A DNA stretch of 39,540 bases, taken from assembly GCA_902651635.1 (NCBI GenBank), contig CACRSC010000022.1, forward strand, positions 1 to 39,540, given 5' to 3'. Positions 1-10,017 of the stretch are shown here, one piece after another. The number at the start of each line of letters is the position of its first letter. Positions within the stretch are counted from its first letter, which is position 1. The translations under genes and the position numbers were made by a program. The notes under the pieces are model-generated. The model made no database searches. It saw only the letters and a program-made list of their open reading frames with translations, and was not told the DNA's origin. Source of the DNA: Mastigamoeba balamuthi. Taxonomy: Eukaryota; Evosea; Mastigamoebida; Mastigamoebidae.

Positions 1-2637
1 CCCACCGTCACCTTGTCGTCGACGCGGAAGTACTTCTTCGAGTAGATCGTCTTGAGCAGCAGCTCCGCCGTGATCTCCTTGGTCGTGTCGTCCTCGTCGA
101 TGGAGCTGAGCACCGCCGAGAGGAACTTGCCGATGAAGAAGCCGTCGAAGACCGCCTGCATCTGGTCGACCTGCGAGACCCAGCTGTCAAAGTCCTTGCG
201 CAGAGGGTGGCTCGACGAGAAGGTCCACAGCGGCGGGGTCAGCGACGCGCGGTACACGTGCGACCACGTGGCGTCGCTCCAGAAGATGAGGGCCCAGAAG
301 TCGTCCTCGCTTATGCTCGACTCAAGCATGACGGGGCACGATGTGCAGTGGTTGCCGACCGTCTGGACCAGCTCCCACGCGTCGAGCGGCGAGCCCACGA
401 CAATGAACGAGTGGCCCACCGTTGCCTTCTCTGTGAACTGGGCGACCTCCTCGTCCGACGTGTTGACAAACGGGACGCTGTGCAGTGTTATCCCGGACGC
501 GTTCACTCCCAACAGCTGCGCGTTGGGGAATCGGTGAGTTGGGAGTCTGCTGTGCGGGGTGACAGTCTTGTTGGTGGCGTCTCACGTTGCGGTCTTTGCA
601 GAGGGTCAGTCCTTTGAAGAGGTCGTTGCCGGCCTCGCTATGGGTCTCGCTGTTGAAGAGGACCGTGATCGTGTGGGCACCCTCCTTCTGGATGAGGAAC
701 ATCGCCATGGTCCTGGCCTCCTGGTAGTACGACGCGAACAGGTTGACGATGCCGCTGTTATCCGTACGTGAGATCAAGTGGACAATAGGCGCAGGGAATG
801 CACGCGGACCGTTGGAACGGTTTCCTTAGGCTTTGGAGCCCCGAGCGCGGCGACAGGAGTGGGAGAAACTCGCCGGCCTTGATCAGGTCGAGCGACTGGT
901 CGACGCTGTCCTCCGACAGCCCCGCAATCGCCACTGCCTTTGTGCTGAATGTCAGGAGCGCTCCCCGCCGCCCCCCAGCGCCACGCGTACCTGCCGGGCC
1001 TCGAGCTTCGCAGCCGCCGTGCCGACGTCCGCGTTGATGGTGGTCAGCGTCATCATGCGGTCGTTCTCGCTGTTGGAGGAGCCGACGGCAGCTGCCAGCC
1101 CGAGCTTCACGAGGCTCGTGTCGGTCGTCGCCTCGTCAAAGGCGAAGCCCAGCACCGCCCTGTGCGACGTGTCGTTCCACCCGTAGACGCTGCAGCCCGA
1201 GAACTTGAACGTCGACGAGGCCACGTCCGAGAGCTCGCCGGTGGACATGTTCATGCTGGTCATGAACACCTGGTGCGAGCCCTGGTTGCACCAGTCGTCG
1301 CTGGTCTGCTCCGCGTCGCTGTTGCCGATGCCGTCGCCGTAGGGCCCCAGAGTGTAGCCGTAGAGGCTGAACGTGCGCACGTCGCGGAAGACGGCGTCGA
1401 GGAAGTTGGCGCGCGTCAGCGGCCACCCGTTGAGCTCCAGCGCCCTCTGAGCAGCCGCCGTGATCAGCGACCCCCCGACGAACCCCTCAAGCGACGCGTG
1501 GCTGAGGGGCATCTCGGGGCGGTACTTCTTCATCGCTGCCTGGTACTCCCTGCGCACGGGGGTGAGACCTCGGAGCTGCGGGGCGTGGCGTCGGCACCTG
1601 ACGATGCGGTACGGCGACGACTGGGTGGTGGGCATGGGGACCAGCTGGCTGAAGTACACCGACGAGCCGAGCTCGCCAGAGAGCGTCGCCCACGCCGACG
1701 CGGGCGCCCCGGCGTAGAGCTCGTCGGCCGTGATCCACGCCATCGCGACGTACTGTATGCCGGACTTGCCCCTGCGCGCCAGCTCCTGCATCAGCGCCCC
1801 CGACATGGTCCCCAGGGCGATCAGCACGATGGCCCTGGGCTCGGCCCCGCCGGCCAGCAGCGCGTCGGCGCCGGCCACGGCCACGGAGCTGAGCTCGCTG
1901 GAGACGGTGACGGTCGCGTGCCCGTACGTCGAGAGCAGCGAGCCCCCCAGCGAGCCGATGGCCGCCCTGAGGTACGAGACGGCGTAGCGGGCGAACGACG
2001 TGTCCTGGTAGAAGACGCTCGTGTGGTTGAGCACGTCCCAGTCGTTGGACAGGAACGAGAGGATGGCGCTCAGCTCGGGCCCGCCGCCCGCGCGCACGAG
2101 CGCCACGCCCGTCCGAGGCGCCCCGTCGGAGGCGGAACTGGAGTTCTGCAGCACGTTGGCCTGCGTGCGGAGGACCTCGCTGCTCGTGAGGCCGCCGACG
2201 TAGGGCACGGGCACGCCGTCGGAGCCCTGGGACGCCAGCACGACGGCCAGGGCCGCCTCGCTGGCAGAGGACCCGACGTTGCCGGTGATGGCGAAGGCGG
2301 GGCCGAGGCCGTTGGCGCCCGTGCAGAGCAGCGCCTGCGTGTTCTGCCGCTGGCGCGTGTTGTCGTAGGCGTCGTCGAGCGACGACAGCACGAAGCGCAG
2401 CAGCGACGTCTCGTTGGCCGCTGCGAACGCCGCCTCGATGCCGGCGCGCACGTCGAGGCCGCTGTGGTTGTGGGGGCCCGTGAAGGGCGCCGACTGGCCC
2501 ACCACGACCACTCCGTGGCCCGTCGCGTTGTCCCTGTGCACGTCGTACGAGTTGCTCGCGCACGCCGAGCCCCCGGCGGCCGCTGCGAGGGCCAGGACCA
2601 GGGCGCAGAGCACTGCCAGCGAGGTCGTGTGCTGCAT
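1..2637 (-). CDS. Receptor with two tandem type-I periplasmic-binding-protein modules (3' end outside window)
   Basis: Predicted cell-surface receptor. It starts at 2637 with a signal peptide (MQHTTSLAVLCALVLALAAA). A leucine-binding-protein/ANF-receptor type module follows (VVVVGQSAPFTGP, GLDVRAGIEAAFAAANE). A second module holds VNLFASYYQEARTMAMFLI. Exons inferred from splice sites and from alignment with the paralogue at 27.9-32.4 kb: 2637-1598, 1549-991, 937-810, 754-586 and 515-1, giving about 800 residues in the window. All four introns match the paralogue in position and phase. The first intron (48 nt) is a multiple of three without a stop, so a naive ORF reads through it. The donor of the third is inferred (809); a paralogue-like site would be non-canonical. 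Many Asn-X-Ser/Thr sites fit an extracellular location. By analogy with the paralogue, a transmembrane helix and kinase-like domain probably lie beyond base 1. The ligand is unknown. Confidence 0.85.
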
Positions 2638-3742
2638 GGGCGGTGATTAGCGTTGTGCGGGTTTCGCCTTCAGAAAATTCTGCTGTTTGCGCAAGCCAAC
2701 AGCCGAAAATAGAAAAGGAAAATGATATGCTGATGTCAACGGACGATTCTCGGTCGAGCTCGCCAGCACTCGCCACGAGCCTGGCGTGCCTGCGTCGGGG
2801 AGTGCGGGAGTTGGCCCCGAGGGCTGAGTCCGAGTGGAGCGGGCGTATTATGCCCTTTTTCGGCGGGGTGGTTGTGCCTGTTGTTTCCCTTATGAGGACT
2901 GTCAATTGCGATGCCTTGGAAATAGCACCACCCGAGTGAGAAAAGGTACCAAATTTTCACCACTACCAATCAATGTGAGAAATCGGATCATGGGTAGTGG
3001 AAGAGAAAGGGCCATCACGCATGCTAAATAGAACTATGAAAACGGTCAAAAAGGAGGTTCGATTTGGTCGAAGGTGGTTAAGGACTGTCGGGACTTTACA
3101 GATGGGGCCAAGATGGCAGCCGCTTGAGAATCTTGGATTGGAGAATCTTGGATTGGTGCTGTCTCCATTTTTCCTTCCTGCTTTCTTGGGGGTTATTCTC
3201 CTTTTTCTCCCTAGAATAATCACCACTGTAAAACTGATGCTACTGCTTCTGCTGCCCAGTAGCGCCATTTGAATGTCTGAATTCTCTTGCTCTTAATCTG
3301 CGGGAATAAAGATCCTGTCAAAAGGGGGAAATTGGGCTTAAGTATAAGGAAATTGCCCTAATGCATGCTCGAACAATTGTAAAAAGGCAAAATATTGTTC
3401 AAATACCAGCAGTTAGCTATGCCCGATGAATCAGCATGGAATTAACCACAGAGCAGGCAGATATTTACTACAATTTGGCGTGGTGTTTTACTTTAGGACC
3501 TTTGACACTCACGACCTGGTGCGCTTCTAACAGGCTGCCCAGTCAGACTCAATTAGTGACACGGATGTAATTGTGGGAATGTTAAGGAAATTGAGGGTGA
3601 AAACGGGAAAGGAGACGAAGTCAGAAGGACTCCCTGGAACCAGTCTTTATTCCCTGGTCTGAAAAGGTATCTTCTTCACCAGTATAAGAAGGGCAAATCA
3701 CTGTTCTGTTAAGTTCATACAAGCAGGAAGATTTTCTCTCAG
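2638..3742. other. Intergenic region upstream of the receptor gene
   Basis: No gene is supported here. The motif CCGAAAATAGAA at 2703-2714 lies 66 nt before the receptor start and recurs before its paralogue (32509-32520), so it may be a promoter element. About 2920-3740 is clearly more A/T-rich than the neighbouring genes and has only short open frames without recognisable domains. The end of the region may hold a first exon of the next gene (an ATG at 3579 and a polypyrimidine-AG acceptor ending at 3742), but no convincing donor was found. Confidence 0.5.
3126..3155. repeat. Two-copy 15-bp tandem repeat
   Basis: The unit GAGAATCTTGGATTG occurs twice in direct succession (3126-3140 and 3141-3155) in A/T-rich non-coding sequence. 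No function is inferred. Confidence 0.8.
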
Positions 3743-4919
3743 ACTTGATAGGCAACTCTGCACCCCCTCACACCACCGCACCAGTTATTTTTCAACACTC
3801 GGACAATGCGCAGTATATTCGTCCTCGGCTCAGCCGCGAGGTGCCAGTTGAGATCAACCCGTCTGCCCCCCTGGCCAGCGCGCGTGCGCAGCTGAGCAGC
3901 GCCCTGTCGCCCAACGAGCCAGGGCCTGCACAGTGTCTCGTCGGCGAGAATGCGGCAAGCAGACACACTGCACCGATTTCGGATAATGACGCCAGTAACG
4001 ACTCGGCAATCACGGCCGTGCCCGTCGCCTCCTCAGTCAGCACGTATGCAGCGCTGCCGCAGTCAACCTACCAAGATCCGTTGCAGTACTATTGCGGTAT
4101 TTTTCAACAAATACCACCTGATGTAGTTTCTTTCAAACAGGCAAGTCAACTGACCCACCCACACCTGGCAGTCGCACTGCCAACAGCACAGGCAGTGCCC
4201 CTGTTGCCAGTGTCACATCAGGCCACGTGGATGCAGAGGCAGGGGCAGGTTTTCGCAATTCCTCCGAGATAGGGTGAAGTCCCCTAAAGGCGGTAGGGCC
4301 TTATTCACGGTAAATATCTGCGGAGTTGATAATTATCTTCCGGGGCTGTACTTTAAGTTCAATTTTTCCGGAAACTTGGCCTTACTTTGCCAAATTTTGC
4401 AGTTTTGTGGGCATCATGAGCACTCCTTTCCAGCAAGCCCAGGGTAGAGCCCGTGTGAAGTGGACGCCATGTGCGAATGTTGTTGCCGCCACCAGGAAAT
4501 TGAAGAATCTAGCACCTTCCGTACAGTTCAAAGATATTTACCGTGAATAAGGCCCTTACTGCCTTTAGGGGACTTCACCCTACGCCGTCGTGGGTGTGCC
4601 CCTGCTGGGCTCTCCTGCGGTCTATCCATTCGCTGTGCTCAGCTCGGAGGACTCGGACGCGGGCTCTGCTGGCAGGGGGAGCAGGCCGCTGAGTGGGTGC
4701 AAGCTCTTCTGCGCTGCCCTGCTGCTGGGGTGGGCCTCGCTGTGTGTACTGTCGCTGTCAGGGACGATCTTCGGTGTAATTGAGGAGCAAGAAGGAAAGC
4801 GTGTTGGGTATCTCATTCAGGTCATCTGCGGCATCGGCTACTTGCTTGCTTGCATCACCTGCTCCTGCGCTCTCAGCTGCTGCATGATCTGCAGCCGTGG
4901 GTGTGCTGACCTGTAACAT
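3743..4919 (+). pseudogene. Small membrane protein gene interrupted by a MITE
   Basis: Reading from the acceptor at 3742, one frame stays open from 3745 to a TAG at 4270-4272. The element at 4272-4580 supplies the last base of that stop. If the element and one TA target copy (311 nt) are left out, the same frame continues from 4581 to the TAA at 4917-4919, giving about 287 codons. The first part is Pro/Ser/Ala-rich and probably disordered. The end has two hydrophobic stretches (CKLFCAALLLGWASLCVLSL and VICGIGYLLACITCSCALSC) and many cysteines. No family was recognised. No in-frame ATG opens the frame, so the start probably lies on an upstream exon. The interruption could be fixed, polymorphic or present on only one allele. 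Confidence 0.6.
4272..4580. mobile_element. MITE, 309 bp, long terminal inverted repeats, TA target duplication
   Basis: The left end (4272-4319) and the reverse complement of the right end (4532-4580) match over 48/49 nt with one mismatch and one single-base indel. Both begin GGGTGAAGTCCCCTAAAGGC. The element is flanked by TA on both sides (4270-4271 and 4581-4582), the target-site duplication typical of Tc1/mariner-type and related DDE transposons. The interior is less GC-rich than its surroundings. It holds a 44-codon frame (4416-4550) that runs into the right repeat and resembles no transposase I know. The element is therefore probably non-autonomous. It interrupts an open reading frame that is otherwise continuous. 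Confidence 0.9.
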
Positions 4920-5902
4920 ACGACTTACCTTATCGTACTCTACTTGGTGTTCCCGAGTGACACAGACAGAGTGCCGGGCTACGTCTCAAAGCAGGCCGTT
5001 GACACCGTCAACCTCTTGGCCTGCTCGAGATATCGCTGCACAAGTTCCAGCTGCTGGCTCTCCTGCCCTTTCATCCCACCTGAGCCCCCACAGCTCGCAC
5101 TCGATCTCGACGTGCGCCACGGCCAGCAGCTTGGCCATCGGGACATAGAGCAGAGGCCACCCTCCCGGGGGGCGCGGCGCTCGCCAGCGTGGGCCTGCGC
5201 GAGTCGTGCGCGCGGTGCAGCGACTCCACACAGGCTCCCTGTACTCGCGAGTACCGCAGCGCGGTCGACAGCAGCAGCAGACGCCGCCAGCACACGTCTT
5301 CGTCGAGCAGCAGGCAGTTGTATCCTGCTGGCCGAGGCAAAACGACGCGCTCAGTAGTGCCTTTGCCGGGAGCATGGGCTCAGGAGGATGTTATGTTGAA
5401 TTCGAACTTCAAACGCGAAACCGTTGGACACCGGGCAAAGACGACTTGAGCCCGGTTCTCCGGGCGAAAGCAGAACCCCAGCTTCGCTTGATCGATCTTT
5501 CAGGAAGCAGGCGTGTGGGGCAAGAAGGGGGGGTGTCAGAGACGCCAAAAAGTGCAGAAGCAGTTGTGTTTTGCAAGTCGTGAAAGCCGCTGGTTTTATT
5601 GATGGTTGTGAGCCATCCCCCGAGGCTTGTTTTAAAAATGCCAGGCCACCCGGGAGGCGTGTGGCCGGCACCACGAAGAAGGGGGGGTGAGATAGCCTTC
5701 CTCATTAAAAGAAGCGTAAGGGAGCTGGTGCGCTAATAAAGAACACCCCCCTCCCCCTGGGGGAGGGCCACCGGATGAGTCTACACACGTATGGAGATAG
5801 TCTGAGATCAGTCTGTGCACAGACACACACGGGGCCCCGCCAGGGGTAGGGCACGCGCGTCGTCTAACCCCCCGGTACGTTTCGGAGTCAGACCGGGCGC
5901 GA
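4920..5902. other. Intergenic region with a possible degraded minus-strand coding stretch
   Basis: Between about 4986 and 5340 the minus strand reads as two open stretches in different frames (GYNCLLLDEDVCWRRLLLL, then GWPLLYVPMAKLLAVAHVE). They join at a C/G homopolymer near 5165, which could be a frameshift. No family was recognised. From 5350 to 5902 nothing coding is supported. A perfect inverted repeat with 9-nt arms (CCCTCCCCC T GGGGGAGGG) lies at 5749-5767, and an AATAAA reads on the minus strand near 5597, about 300 nt past the SAM synthetase stop; it could be a poly(A) signal. Confidence 0.3.
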
Positions 5903-7610
5903 TTAGAAGGCCAGCTTCTTGGGCGTCTCCCAGAGGAAGTCGGGGTCGTTGCGGCCAAAGTGGCCGCCCGAGGCCGTCTTCCTGTAGATGGGCCTGCGCA
6001 GCTGCAGGTCCTTGATGATCATGCCCGGGCGCAGGTCGAAGTTCTTGGCGATGACGGCGGCGAGGTCGTCGTCGTTGGTCTTGGCCGTGCCGTAGCTGTT
6101 GACGTTGACCGAGATGGGGTGCGCGATGCCGATGCCGTAGCTCAGCTGGACGAGGCAGCGCCTGCACAGGCCCGCGGCCACCAGCGACTTGGCGATCCAG
6201 CGCGCGGCGTAGGCGGCGCTGCGGTCGACCTTGCTGGGGTCCTTGCCCGAGAACGCACCGCCGCCGTGGGCGCCCCAGCCGCCGTACGTGTCGACAATGA
6301 TCTTGCGGCCAGTGACGCCGGCGTCGCCCTGGGGCCCGCCGATGACGAAGCGGCCAGAGGGGTTCAGGTGGAAGATCGTGTGCTCGTCGAGGTACTGCGC
6401 GGGCACGACCGGGCGGATGACCTGCTCCAGCAGGTCCTTGTGGATCTGCTCGTTGGTCACCTCGGGCGAGTGCTGCACCGAGATCACGATCGTGTGCACG
6501 CGCTTGGGGATGAGCAGCATCGGGTTGTTCACGTCCCTCGTGTACTCAACGGTCACCTGGGCCGCGGGAAGGGAGGACCCGAAGTGAGAAAAGTGTAGGA
6601 AAGTTTCACGGCGTCAGTGTGACGTCATTCTGGGGAAATTCTCTGGTTTCTTGCGCGGGCGGGGGGGAAGCGGGAGAGGAGAGCGCACCTGGGACTTGGC
6701 GTCGGGGCGGACCCAGCTGAGGATGTTCTCGCGGCGGACCTGGCTCAGGCGCTGCGTGAGCTGGAGCGCGAGCATGTGGGTCAGCGGCATGAGCTCGGGG
6801 GTCTCGTCGCTGGCGTAGCCGAACATGATGCCCTGGTCGCCGGCGCCGAGGTCCTCGTCCTTGCGGCCGACGTGGACGCCCTGCGCGATGTCGGGGCTCT
6901 GCTGCTCGATGGCCAGCAGCACCGAGCACGACTTGTAGTCGAAGCCCTTGTCGCCGTCGTCGTAGCCGATCTCCTTCACGGCCTTGCGGATGACCTGCGG
7001 GGTCCTTGAGCGTCAGTGGGAGGTCCCCGGAAGACCAGACAATCAAGTAAAACTATTAATACTAATAGGGGGTGGGGCCATTGTTGCGTGGCAGGGGGCG
7101 GGCTGGCGCACCGAGACGTAGTCGACCTTGGCGGTGGTGGTGATCTCGCCGAACGCGATGACCATGCCGGTCTGCACCGCAGCAGCAAACGTCCAGTGAG
7201 TACCAGAGCGGTGCACCAATTGGGATGCCCAAGCCATCAAGAGAAAAAGAGCCCACACAGAGCACGGGGCAGGCCACGGGGCCGCGACCGTGCTCGGGGG
7301 CTGGGGTGGCAGGGAGGGATCTGTGCTCACCTTGGCGCCAGTCTCGCAGGCGACCTTGGCGTAGGGGTCCTGCAGGGAGGGGAGAGCGGGGATCGCATTA
7401 GAGGAGTGTCCGCAGAGGAAAAACCATAGCAAAATTCAAAAGGTGCAGCGAAAGGGGCGCCGGGTGGGACGGCAGGCGCGGGGTGGGCACCTGCTCGAGG
7501 CACGCGTCGAGGATGGCGTCGGAGACCTGGTCGCAGAGCTTGTCGGGGTGGCCCTCCGACACGCTCTCGGACGTGAACAGGACAGAGCCCTTGGGCAGCA
7601 CGGCAGCCAT
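5903..7610 (-). CDS. MAT: S-adenosylmethionine synthetase (methionine adenosyltransferase)
   Basis: Makes S-adenosylmethionine from methionine and ATP in the cytosol. Five exons, with introns bounded by GT and AG: 7610-7491, 7369-7331, 7171-7112, 6994-6689 and 6556-5903. Joined they give 392 residues, the usual family length. The N-terminal domain shows [20 protein letters not shown]. The central domain has the hallmark [12 protein letters not shown], and the C-terminal domain has [19 protein letters not shown] with the phosphate-binding loop. The ATG at 7610 is the first in frame and precedes the conserved start of the family. It is divergent from the TMEM170-like gene and shares a 363-bp promoter region with it. 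Confidence 0.97.
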
Positions 7611-7973
7611 AGGAGTGATAGGGGGTGGGTAGACGGCTTGGGCGGTCGACTGAAAGAAAAAAAAGAAGGGGGGCGGCGCCGGAGCTGACGTCATTCGAGA
7701 AAAATATCTAGCACACGTGGGCAGATCGGTCAAACCGGGCCGCCTCATCGCTCAAAAACGCCAGGGGCTGCGGTCAGCCCCTCGGGGGCGAGATTTCCGG
7801 CGTCCACGGCGGCCGCCGGGGCCCCACGTGCGCTGGATCTCCCCGACCAACCGCAGAAAAATATCAGAAAACCACGTCAGCTCTGATCAAGCGGTCCCCC
7901 CTCTCGCGCTGCCGCTGCCGCTGCCCCTGCTGCCCACGCCCGGCGCCACGAACGCAGCCAGGGACCCGGAACG
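7611..7973. promoter_or_regulatory. Divergent promoter region with CRE-like palindrome and A/T motifs
   Basis: Separates the starts of SAM synthetase (-) and the TMEM170-like gene (+). It contains the perfect palindrome TGACGTCA (7686-7693), the classic ATF/CREB bZIP site, and a CACGTG core near 7714. GAAAAATATC occurs at 7699-7708 and again at 7856-7865, each about 90-120 nt from one of the two start codons. A similar A/T block precedes other genes in the window. Function is inferred from position only. Confidence 0.4.
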
Positions 7974-8488
7974 ATGCCCACGTCGTCCAACGACTTTGTG
8001 AACAAGTACATCCTCTTCGAGCCCCCGCTGACGGGCTTCACGGAGATCTGGAAGGTGCAAACCCCCGAGCGCACAGCGCGCACACGCCGCCCGCGGGGTC
8101 CGCGCTCCCCCCACACCCACACTGCGGACCACATGCAGGTGGTGGTGACGTGGAACGTGGTGGCGTTTGGGTTCCTGTACCTCGTCTGCGGGCTCATCGC
8201 GGCCTGCGTGTTCCGGCGGCACCGCAGCGCGGCCGTCGCCATCCCCGTCGTCTCGACCCTCTTCGGCGCCCTCATCGGCTTCGCTGGCGGCGCCCTCCTC
8301 TGTGCGCGGCCACCCCCACCCTCGCCCGCTTGTGACCCGGCGTCCCTGACGTGCCCCCCACAGCGCTGATTGCGGCTGCGATATACAGCGCGGGGCCGTT
8401 TGCGATGCAGTGGTGGATGGGGCTCGCATGGGGGCTGGGCCTCTGCCTCATCTACACCATCCACTCGCTCACAAAGTTCGTCTTCTAG
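7974..8488 (+). CDS. TMEM170A: TMEM170-like small membrane protein
   Basis: Three exons (7974-8054, 8139-8301 and 8364-8488) give 122 residues with three hydrophobic segments: VVVTWNVVAFGFLYLVCGLI, the AIPVVSTLFGALIGFAGGALL region and the MGLAWGLGLCLIYTI region. The N-terminal LTGFTEIWK followed by W, the basic RRHRS after helix one, and an A-I-Y-S-A-G-P-F loop before helix three match the layout of the TMEM170 family as I recall it. In animals TMEM170A is an ER membrane protein linked to ER sheet shape and nuclear pores. The first intron (84 nt) is in frame and open, so an unspliced reading would insert 28 residues. The family call rests on pattern and length, not on a search. Confidence 0.7.
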
Positions 8489-10017
8489 CCGCCCCGTGGC
8501 CCCGGGTCTAGGGGAGAGGGCTGCCAACACACGCACCCCCGTCGAGTGTGCAGCCCACCCCCCGAGCGAGCGCAGCCCTCCGGAGGGCGTGCGGCGACCG
8601 CGAGCGATGCGTCCGGGCTGCCCCTCAAAATTTTGTTCCTTCTTTTTGCTTCTTTTTCCTGCAACACAGAGTTTGTTTACCGCACTGGGCACTCGCTCTT
8701 GTCCTTGTTGTTGTACCTTTCTGTTCTCCTCTCCGATACGCCTGCGCTGGCTCCACTCCTGTCGCCCCCCGCGGTGCTGTCCGGGGGCCGGGTCTCTTGT
8801 GCCCTCTGGGCTCTCCGCCACCCCAGCGGAGCACGCTGGTGGCCCCGGTGGCGGTTGTGCTTGGGCCCAGTGTGCAGATTCCGCCACAGCAAGATGACGC
8901 AAACGGCGCTGTTCTGTGCTGCCGCTGCTGCGAGAGGGGGGTGAGTGGGACGGCGGCCCCGCCAACCGCCATGCTACCTACCGCCTCAGGACCGCAGGGC
9001 GCTTGTGGGGGTAGGCGTGTGGGGTGCTCGCATGGGCCCAGGATCGCGTGCGGGCGGCAACAGGCGCACCCCGCCTGCTTGTGTCCCCCCTCCCCAGCAG
9101 CGCAGGCCACGTGTCCCCCCACTCCTTGTAGCGCTGTTGCGGGACGTCCAGTCATGTGCACCGACACTTGTGCGGAGCATCAGAGGGGGACAACAGCACG
9201 CACACACAGCACCCCCCATAGCAGCACACCCGCCGTCACGTGCCCACAGTGCCACAGTGCCATCGGCGTATCAGACGCCAGCAACAAACACGCCTGACGC
9301 AGTCAACGGGCCAGCCTTTCTGTCTCTCCCCCCTCTTCTTACACTGCCCCCCCAGGTCCTCTGAGCCGGGACGACGCCGGCAGCCCCAGGGACCCAGGGG
9401 GGCCAGCGGGTCAGGCGGCAGGAAACGGAAGAGCTGGCTGGCGTTCCAAAAACAACGGAGACCACAGCAGCAGCAGCGAAATATCTACGACTCCCGCGTG
9501 GAACACACGGCCCTCCTGGATGAGGCTCCACGCTCAGAGCCCCCTCACCTGGCGTGCAATCTGCAGGGCAGACAACCCGGCGGCTGGGACGCGGTACCGC
9601 GTGCCGGGTGTGGGTGTGCTGGTGGCTGCTGAACGAGGGTCTTGGAAACACTGGGGGGAGGTTATACAGGGAATATCTCAGGAAGAAGCAACGGCACAGA
9701 TGTTCAGAGATACTACGTCCCAGGCGTTGACACGTGGCTCAACGAAGCAGCAGCGATCAAAAGGGGAACGATCGTATCAACGCTCACTTTTCTCAACCCA
9801 GGCTTAGCGCTACAGCACAAGCACAGGAGCACACGGGCTTGCCCCCAATCCACCGCCTACCAACCCCGCCCCCACCTTCCCGACCCTCTCTGTCCGTTTG
9901 TTTATGGTCCGCGTCTACGAGTCCGGCATCCAAGACCACAACTTGTAGCTCCCCCCAACGCCAGCAGCAGCACAGCAAACAGTCAAAAGCAAGCAAACAG
10001 CAACAGCAGCAGCAGCA
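8489..10017. other. Unassigned stretch between the TMEM170-like gene and INO1
   Basis: No gene is firmly supported. A plus-strand frame ending at 9297 is Cys-rich (CCRCC, then CPQCHSAIG). A later frame from about 9355, after a strong polypyrimidine-AG site ending at 9354, reads GGRKRKSWLAFQKQRRPQQQ and looks protein-like. The two could be exons of one unknown gene, but no start codon or clear donor ties them together. The last 50 nt before 10018 are rich in CAG and CAA triplets and are probably the 5' UTR of INO1. Confidence 0.3.

Noticed and set aside
952-2646. 565-codon plus-strand frame opposite the receptor
   Set aside because: Antisense shadow of GC-rich coding sequence; the minus strand has signal peptide, domain motifs and paralogue support.
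3000-3260. Possible LINE-like leader (CCAAGATGGCAGCCGC) in A/T-rich DNA
   Set aside because: Only a short word matched; no coding motif, poly(A) tail or target duplication was visible.
4272-4582. MITE acting as an intron that is spliced out to restore the gene
   Set aside because: The TAG stop at 4270-4272 lies before any donor in the element, so splicing would not remove it.
7877-8965. 362-codon minus-strand frame over the TMEM170-like gene
   Set aside because: No motifs; it overlaps a plus-strand gene whose exons join into a family-like membrane protein.
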